A DNA stretch of 48,754 bases from Ruminococcus sp. GTDB taxonomy: Bacteria > Bacillota > Clostridia > Oscillospirales > Acutalibacteraceae. Within the stretch, counting starts at the first letter, position 1, and each line of letters begins with the position of its first letter. Of the stretch, positions 44,243 through 48,754 are shown in pieces. Both the position numbers and the translations under genes were made by a program. The stretch spans positions 1 to 48,754 of the forward strand of contig JAFTYK010000027.1 of assembly GCA_017464765.1 (NCBI GenBank), given 5' to 3'. The notes under the pieces were generated by a model. The model was not told where the DNA came from, did no database searches, and worked only from the letters and a program-made list of their open reading frames with translations.

Positions 44243-44271
44243 ATTATATACTATACACAATAGAAAATCAA
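44243..44271 (-). promoter_or_regulatory. Sigma-A promoter of mraZ-rsmH
   Basis: On the minus strand TTGATT (complement of 44266-44271) and TATAAT (complement of 44243-44248) are separated by 17 bases. It lies directly upstream of the MraZ boxes. Confidence 0.85.
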
Positions 44272-44376
44272 GAAAAAAGTTACGATTTATAACAAAAAAT
44301 TTACAATTTGAAATTTTCTGTACGAGAAATTATTGATATTACACAAGAAATAATATCTTCCCACAAACACATTCCC

Positions 44377-44400
44377 GTAGGGGCGACCATTGGTCGCACG
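44377..44400. repeat. Dispersed intergenic repeat, copy 3
   Basis: GTAGGGGCGACCATTGGTCG, with the palindrome CGACCA-T-TGGTCG, is nearly identical to the copy at 48451 and to the right arm of the pair at 20608. It is preceded by CACAAACA, as is the 48451 copy. Confidence 0.75.
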
Positions 44401-44636
44401 AAAAAACAAGCGCAGGTATTATTTCGGACCGCTGCTTAAACAACCCCTCATTTGCGGGGGTCGATGACCGCCTCTACAAATAGGCGAAGGGGTAGCAAAA
44501 AAGTATCCCCCTGTAAAACAGAGGGTATTTCATTTTCGGGTATAACCCTAATACTACTGGCGGCGCACAAGTGCGCTTTTTGTTGGCCTGTCAACCGTGC
44601 GTCCGTTACTGCTACTCATAAAATGAAAGATAATAT
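44401..44636. other. Intergenic stretch rich in short hairpins, no gene seen
   Basis: It includes CCCCTCATTTGCGGGG, ATCCCCCTG with its partner CAGAGGGTAT around 44510-44530, and GCGCAC-AA-GTGCGC followed by five Ts near 44563-44581. An open frame that crosses this region has no ribosome site or protein-like composition. The stretch looks like decayed repeat material. Confidence 0.5.
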
Positions 44637-44773
44637 AAGCCTCCCTTGTGTAAAGGGAGGGGGACCACGATTAGTGGTGGAGAGATTGTTTCACAGGATG
44701 ATTTAATACGAATGTTACGTTAACAACCCCTCAGTCAGCTACGCTGACAGCTCCCCTTGCACAGGGGAGCCTT
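44637..44773. repeat. 137-bp element with long imperfect inverted ends (MITE-like)
   Basis: The left end AAGCCTCCCTTGTGTAAAGG matches the inverse of the right end, AAGGCTCCCCTGTGCAAGGG. The similarity continues for about 50 bases per side to a shared GAGATTGTT/GAGGGGTTGTT block, leaving a ~30-base centre. Each arm also folds on itself. It has no coding capacity. Confidence 0.65.
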
Positions 44774-44850
44774 TCCCTTGTATCATTTGTATTTCTTTTT
44801 ATCGGTTAACCTTTCTGGAACCACGCGACTATCACGTGGTTTTCATTATA

Positions 44851-44882
44851 CAAGAAAAGGCTCCCTTTTCGGGAGCCTTACT
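44851..44882 (-). terminator. Terminator of the uvrC-rsmD-coaD-coiled-coil operon
   Basis: On the minus strand AAGGCTCCC and GGGAGCCTT (44871-44879 and 44857-44865) form a 9-bp stem, followed by TTTTCTT. The stem sequence equals the end of the MITE-like element just upstream, so it may derive from it. Confidence 0.85.
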
Positions 44883-44925
44883 TTCGATGTAAAACGATAT
44901 AAAATCTTAACTAGTTTTTTACTAA

Positions 44926-45381
44926 TTATGATTTCTTTGTGATTCTTAAGTTCTGACGAGTTTTTCTGAGCTCTGTGAGCTGTGCTGTGATAGCATCGTC
45001 AGTCTTCTTCATAATGTTTTCTACGTAGTCGTTAGCAGCCTTACGCATTTCAGCTGACTTGGACTTAACTTCGTTTAGAAGCTCTGTAGCTTCAGCCTTA
45101 GCAGCGCGCATGATCTCAGATTCCTCGATCATAGCCTTCTTGCGCTCTTCAGCAGCACGGATAATGTCCTCAGACTCCTTCTTAGCTTCCGCAATAATCT
45201 GACCTCTGTCAGCAACGATGTTCTTAGCCTGTCTCACTTCAGCAGGCAAAGTGTCCTGGATTTCGTCGAGAATATCATATATCTTCTCAGCGTCAACCAT
45301 AACCTTACCGCCTGTAAGCGGTACAGCCTTAGCGTCAGCTACCAAATCCTGCAACTCGTTGATTAGTTCATCCACTCTCAT
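44926..45381 (-). CDS. Coiled-coil protein of unknown function downstream of coaD
   Basis: This 151-residue protein is almost wholly helical and charged. A short N-terminal region ends in the segment [13 protein letters not shown] (28-41), and a long Ala/Glu/Lys/Arg-rich coiled coil runs from about 50 to 145. It looks like the b-subunit stalk of ATP synthases or DivIVA-like proteins in composition, but has no membrane segment, so such annotations would rest on low-complexity similarity. It overlaps coaD by the ATGA junction and is the last gene of the operon. A structural or cell-shape role is possible but unproven. Confidence 0.8.
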   Translation of the reverse strand: MRVDELINELQDLVADAKAVPLTGGKVMVDAEKIYDILDEIQDTLPAEVRQAKNIVADRGQIIAEAKKESEDIIRAAEERKKAMIEESEIMRAAKAEATELLNEVKSKSAEMRKAANDYVENIMKKTDDAITAQLTELRKTRQNLRITKKS

Positions 45382-45884
45382 TTTAATGTTTCCTTTCTAG
45401 TTCCTGTTTTTAATCTCTCATAAACCTTAGCATGGATACTCTCAGGTACGAAAAAGCTAATATCCCCACCTAAAGACGCAACCTGCTTCACCATACTTGA
45501 GCTAAGATACATATACTGCGAATCAGATGTCAAGAACACAGTATCAAGCTCAGGGTTAAGTTTCTTGTTAGTAAGAGCCATTTGAAATTCGTATTCAAAA
45601 TCCGACATAGCCCTAAGTCCTTTTACAACAGCCTTAGCTCCTCGCTCCTTGGCATAATCAGCCAGAAGTCCCGAAAAACCGACTATCTCGATGTTATCGA
45701 CATCGCCCAAAGCAATTTTCAGAAACTCGATGCGCTCGTCAATGGTAAAGCTCGGGGTTTTACTCATATTGACAAGAACAGCGACGATAACCTTATCGAA
45801 CATTTTCGACGCTCTTTTTATGATATCAACGTGTCCGAGCGTCACCGGGTCAAAACTGCCGGGGCAAATAACGGTGTTATTCAT
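45378..45884 (-). CDS. coaD: Phosphopantetheine adenylyltransferase
   Basis: This 168-residue enzyme adenylates 4'-phosphopantetheine in coenzyme A synthesis. The nucleotidyltransferase motif is [15 protein letters not shown] near the N-terminus, with the TxGH histidine, and [13 protein letters not shown] and [13 protein letters not shown] are the later signature blocks. The length is standard for the bacterial hexamer. It lies 39 bases after rsmD, and its stop overlaps the next gene in ATGA. Confidence 0.97.
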   Translation of the reverse strand: MNNTVICPGSFDPVTLGHVDIIKRASKMFDKVIVAVLVNMSKTPSFTIDERIEFLKIALGDVDNIEIVGFSGLLADYAKERGAKAVVKGLRAMSDFEYEFQMALTNKKLNPELDTVFLTSDSQYMYLSSSMVKQVASLGGDISFFVPESIHAKVYERLKTGTRKETLK

Positions 45885-45923
45885 ACAAGCCCCCTAAGAA
45901 AATTCACGAACCACTATATATAG

Positions 45924-46469
45924 TTATACATAATCCTCGTGACGATATATGCTTACCTTTATTTTACCATAGGTACGTTCTCTGTCAAGAGTAAATTTGT
46001 AATATTTTTGTAATATTTCATCATTTAATGCACTTTCACAAATAATAACGCCGGTTTTTTTCATTCTTTGTGCAACAAGTGGCATAACTTCTTGTAAAAT
46101 CCCCTTGTTATATGGTGGATCAAGGAAGACGATGTCGTATTCTTCGACGCTGTTTTTGATAAAATTCACCGAGTCAGCGTTGTAAACTCTCGCAAACTGT
46201 TTCAAGTTTGTAACCGATAAATTGCGCTCAATCACCTTAATTGCCGCTTTGCTCTTATCAATAAATGTAGCGGTTGCGCATCCTCGAGAGAGTGCCTCGA
46301 TTCCCATCTGTCCACAGCCCGAAAACAAATCCAGAAAGTGTCTGCCCTCGAGTTCAAACTGCACAGCTGAAAAAATCGCTTCTTTCACTTTATCCGTTGT
46401 AGGGCGGACGTCGTCACCTTTCAAAGTTTCCAAAATCCTGCCCCTTGCTTTTCCTGTAATTACTCTCAT
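45924..46469 (-). CDS. rsmD: 16S rRNA (guanine-966-N2) methyltransferase
   Basis: This 181-residue SAM enzyme methylates G966 of 16S rRNA. The N-terminus MRVITGKARGRILETL with RPTTDKVKEAIF, the SAM site FLDLFSGCGQMGIEALSRG and the catalytic DPPYNKG are all present. Its ATG overlaps the uvrC stop as ATGA, so translation is coupled. The rsmD-coaD pairing is very common in bacteria. Confidence 0.96.
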   Translation of the reverse strand: MRVITGKARGRILETLKGDDVRPTTDKVKEAIFSAVQFELEGRHFLDLFSGCGQMGIEALSRGCATATFIDKSKAAIKVIERNLSVTNLKQFARVYNADSVNFIKNSVEEYDIVFLDPPYNKGILQEVMPLVAQRMKKTGVIICESALNDEILQKYYKFTLDRERTYGKIKVSIYRHEDYV

Positions 46470-48316
46470 ATATTTTCCTCGCTGTTATGAAAATATTTAT
46501 ACACTGATAACGCACTGTCGTGTGTCATTTTCGGAGCATCTTCAAGCTCCTTTAGTGTTGCGTTTTTGATATTCTCGAGTGTTCGAAAATACTTCAGAAG
46601 TGCTTTTGCTCTTGTTTCGCCAATGCCAGAGATACTCTGCAAAGTTGAGCTTTTCATCGACTTTTTCTTTCGCTGGTGGTGGAAACCTATAGCGAATCGA
46701 TGCACCTCGTCCTGAACACCCGTCACAAAGCTGAAAACATTTTTGTCAGGGCGGATAGCAATTTCGCCCGTATCAGACACGATAGCTCGGGTGCGGTGCT
46801 TATCGTCTTTTACCATACCGAAAAGCGGAACATCTATCCCCATGCTTTCAAGTACGGGTTTTACAGCACCCACCTGACCTTTACCGCCATCAAGCAGAAT
46901 AAGGTCGGGGAGTTTAGAAAAGCCTGTATCAGTTTCGCCGTTTTCCTGTGCTTTCTTATACTCAGTAAACCGACGAGTAAGCACTTCAGCCATAGAGCCG
47001 TAGTCGTCCTGTCCCGAGAATGACTTTATCTTAAACTTTTTATACGCTGATTTTTTAGGTTTGCCGTTTTCGAAAACTACCATACCTGCAACATTTTCGT
47101 CACCTGCGGTATTTGATATATCGTAAGATTCGATGTAGTACGGAATACTCTTGAGTCCTAAAAGCTCTTTCAGACTCTCAAGAACTGCGTACTGCTTTCC
47201 GATTATTCCCTCAAGCTGAGCTAGAGACTCAAAAGCGTTTTGCTTGCACATATCGACAAGGTGCTTCTGCTCACCTTTTTGAGGAACTGTAATATAGGCG
47301 CGTTTGCCTCGCTTTTCACTTAGCCACTGCTCGAAAACTTCAGCGTCCTCAATTTCAGAATCAAGAACGATATTTTTAGGCACATCATCTCTTATAGTAT
47401 AGTATCTAAGTAAAAATTCACTGCGCGCACTACTCTCGTCACCGGGGTCATCAACGATGAAATTCTCTCTGTCAAAAAGACGACCGTCAGCAAAACGGAA
47501 CACCTCAAACGAACCCTTTTTTCCGTTAGTAGCAAAGGCGATTACGTCCTGTTCTTCTACTGAAGTGTTAACCACCTTTTGCTTATCACGCATCTTCTTT
47601 ATCGCGTTTATCTGGTCTCTGATTTTAGCGGCGCGCTCAAAGTCGAGATTATCGGACGCCTGCATCATCTTATCTGTCAAAAGCTTTATGGACTTGGTAT
47701 CTCCGCCTTTTAGAAAGCTCAGCGCCTCATCGACAAGCTCGTTATAATCTTTTAATTTCACCTTTCCCGTACACACACCACAGCACTGCTTGATGTGATA
47801 GTTAAGACAAGGTCTGCTTTTTCTTATATCCTGCGGAAATTTGCGGCTACAGGTAGGTAGGCGAAAAATCTTCTGCGCCTGTTCGACGCTGTTTTTTACG
47901 TAAAAACTGCTTTTGTACGGTCCGATGTACGTTGCATCGTCATCGCCCTTTTGCAAGACGTATGAAATGCGTCTGTATTCTTCGTTTGTGACTTTCACAT
48001 AACTGTAGCCTTTGTCGTCTTTTAAGAGAATGTTATATTTCGGAGTGTGCTGTTTTATTAGACTGCACTCAAGTATCAGTGCTTCAAACTCTGAATCGGT
48101 GATAATGTACTCGAAATCATCGACATTCTCGACCATTTTCCTAACCTTTTCCGGGTGGTTATTCTGCGAGCCGAAGTACTGGCTGACACGGTTTTTCAGA
48201 GCTTTAGCTTTTCCGATATATATTATGTCACGATTTTTGTTTTTCATAATATACACGCCCGGAGAAAGTGGCAGAGCCATCGCTTTTTTACGAAGTTCTT
48301 TTAACTTTTCGCTCAC
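46466..48316 (-). CDS. uvrC: Excinuclease ABC subunit C
   Basis: This 616-residue nuclease makes both cuts in nucleotide excision repair. The N-terminal GIY-YIG domain begins with PGVYIMKNKNRDIIYIGKA. A cysteine cluster (CSRKF...CLNYHIKQCCGVC), a UVR motif near 200, the RNase H-like domain with YDISNTAGDENVAGMVVF and LILLDGGKGQ, and a C-terminal helix-hairpin-helix with ISGIGETRAKALL follow. GTG at 48316 is chosen because AAGGGAGGTGA lies four bases upstream; an in-frame GTG at 48340 is upstream of that site. Confidence 0.96.
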   Translation of the reverse strand: MSEKLKELRKKAMALPLSPGVYIMKNKNRDIIYIGKAKALKNRVSQYFGSQNNHPEKVRKMVENVDDFEYIITDSEFEALILECSLIKQHTPKYNILLKDDKGYSYVKVTNEEYRRISYVLQKGDDDATYIGPYKSSFYVKNSVEQAQKIFRLPTCSRKFPQDIRKSRPCLNYHIKQCCGVCTGKVKLKDYNELVDEALSFLKGGDTKSIKLLTDKMMQASDNLDFERAAKIRDQINAIKKMRDKQKVVNTSVEEQDVIAFATNGKKGSFEVFRFADGRLFDRENFIVDDPGDESSARSEFLLRYYTIRDDVPKNIVLDSEIEDAEVFEQWLSEKRGKRAYITVPQKGEQKHLVDMCKQNAFESLAQLEGIIGKQYAVLESLKELLGLKSIPYYIESYDISNTAGDENVAGMVVFENGKPKKSAYKKFKIKSFSGQDDYGSMAEVLTRRFTEYKKAQENGETDTGFSKLPDLILLDGGKGQVGAVKPVLESMGIDVPLFGMVKDDKHRTRAIVSDTGEIAIRPDKNVFSFVTGVQDEVHRFAIGFHHQRKKKSMKSSTLQSISGIGETRAKALLKYFRTLENIKNATLKELEDAPKMTHDSALSVYKYFHNSEENI

Positions 48317-48450
48317 AAAATCACCTCCCTTATGTTTCACAAACTATCTCATTTTAAATATAAAATAAAACTATCGCTTTGTAAAGTGGAATATGTTGTG
48401 GCTGGCAATCCCGTAGGGTACAGCTTCCCTGACGTCGCACAAACATTTTC
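48317..48450. other. uvrC upstream region
   Basis: The sequence is AT-rich near the gene and should hold the uvrC promoter on the minus strand. No clear -35/-10 pair was recognised. Confidence 0.3.
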
Positions 48451-48754
48451 GTAGGGGCGACCATTGGTTCAGCGCACAAAATATCACGCCTCGTTGTGCT
48501 GCGCTGTTCCTCGAATAACTCCTACTCGCTCAACCACCCTGCAGACACTTTGTGTCTTACGGGCAGTCTCGGCTCGTCCGTCGTTATTTCGAGGGCTGTG
48601 CACCTCAGCGCACAGTCAGAACCTCCGGCTAAGCCGGAGGCTTGAGTAAGCCCTATAAGGGCATTTTACAAGCATATCCCCTCAAGGGGTACTGAATAGT
48701 TTGCCGACCGCATTACTATCTCAGGCTACCCCTTAAGGGGTTTCTTTTTGCCTA
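48451..48754. repeat. Composite of hairpin-rich intergenic repeats
   Basis: It opens with GTAGGGGCGACCATTGG (copy 4). A ~103-base imperfect cruciform follows, with outer arms TGCGCTGTTCCTCGAATAAC (48500-48519) and GTTATTTCGAGGGCTGTGCA (48583-48602) and an inner hairpin GACAC-TTT-GTGTC. Next come CCTCCGGCT-A-AGCCGGAGG (48622-48640), GCCCTATAAGGGC (48650-48662), CCCC-TCAA-GGGG (48678-48689) and ACCCCTTAAGGGGT (48728-48741). No gene is credible; an open frame across it lacks a start signal. The element may continue past the window. Confidence 0.7.

Noticed and set aside
44452-44706. Small open frame across the repeat-rich gap
   Set aside because: It spans hairpins and the MITE-like element, has no ribosome site and no protein-like composition.
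48464-48649. Small open frame in the terminal repeat array
   Set aside because: Composition follows the palindromes, and no start signal is present.
48451-48754. Possible CRISPR array
   Set aside because: The palindromes differ from each other, spacing is irregular and no cas gene is near.

Overview
The window looks like part of a chromosome from a low-to-mid-GC, spore-forming, strictly anaerobic Clostridia member of the Ruminococcus type. The pointers are [FeFe]-hydrogenase maturases, superoxide reductase, SpoVT, a Firmicutes-type division cluster, and secreted proteins with type I dockerins and starch-binding-like modules. The last feature recalls amylosome-forming relatives of Ruminococcus bromii. 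The genus and species are inference. No rRNA, tRNA, CRISPR array, prophage or insertion sequence was recognised.

Layout. 1-726 is the 3' end of a glutamate dehydrogenase gene. 864-2531 (minus) is trxA-trxB-desulfoferrodoxin, a thiol and superoxide defence unit. 2750-3235 is a hexapeptide acetyltransferase. 3328-11248 (minus) carries argG, argH, argC, argJ, argB, argD and argF, which is glutamate-to-arginine synthesis by the acetyl-recycling (ArgJ) route. 11249-11759 is a regulatory intergenic region. It holds a consensus argG promoter, a divergent hyd promoter, a cluster of TATGCATA-type motifs and two tandem attenuator-like RNA structures. 11760-15741 is a TM1266-type regulator followed by hydE, hydG and hydF. 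15791-21265 is mixed: a two-TM channel, a MATE exporter, an Sfp-type transferase, an OFA-type MFS transporter, an unknown membrane protein and spoVT. 21436-26200 has a membrane-anchored GH3-like protein that appears to lack catalytic residues and a 1120-residue fused ABC transporter with eleven nonapeptide repeats. 26440-32016 is three consecutive secreted dockerin proteins that share six copies of a ~200-residue module and have no recognisable enzyme domain. 32089-44174 (minus) is the division and wall cluster mraZ-rsmH-ftsL-ftsI/spoVD-mraY-ftsW-murG-murA-ftsQ-ftsZ, without murC/D/E/F or ftsA. 44926-48316 (minus) is uvrC-rsmD-coaD and a coiled-coil gene. 44340-44900 and 48451-48754 are rich in dispersed, hairpin-forming intergenic repeats.

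How it fits together. Glutamate dehydrogenase and the arginine genes link nitrogen assimilation to amino acid supply. The Hyd maturases build the H-cluster for fermentative hydrogen release. The dockerin proteins probably plug into a surface scaffold and bind polysaccharide. The most interesting signals are the two-stage leader upstream of the hydrogenase maturation operon, the motif cluster shared by the argG and hyd promoters, and the three-gene dockerin module array.
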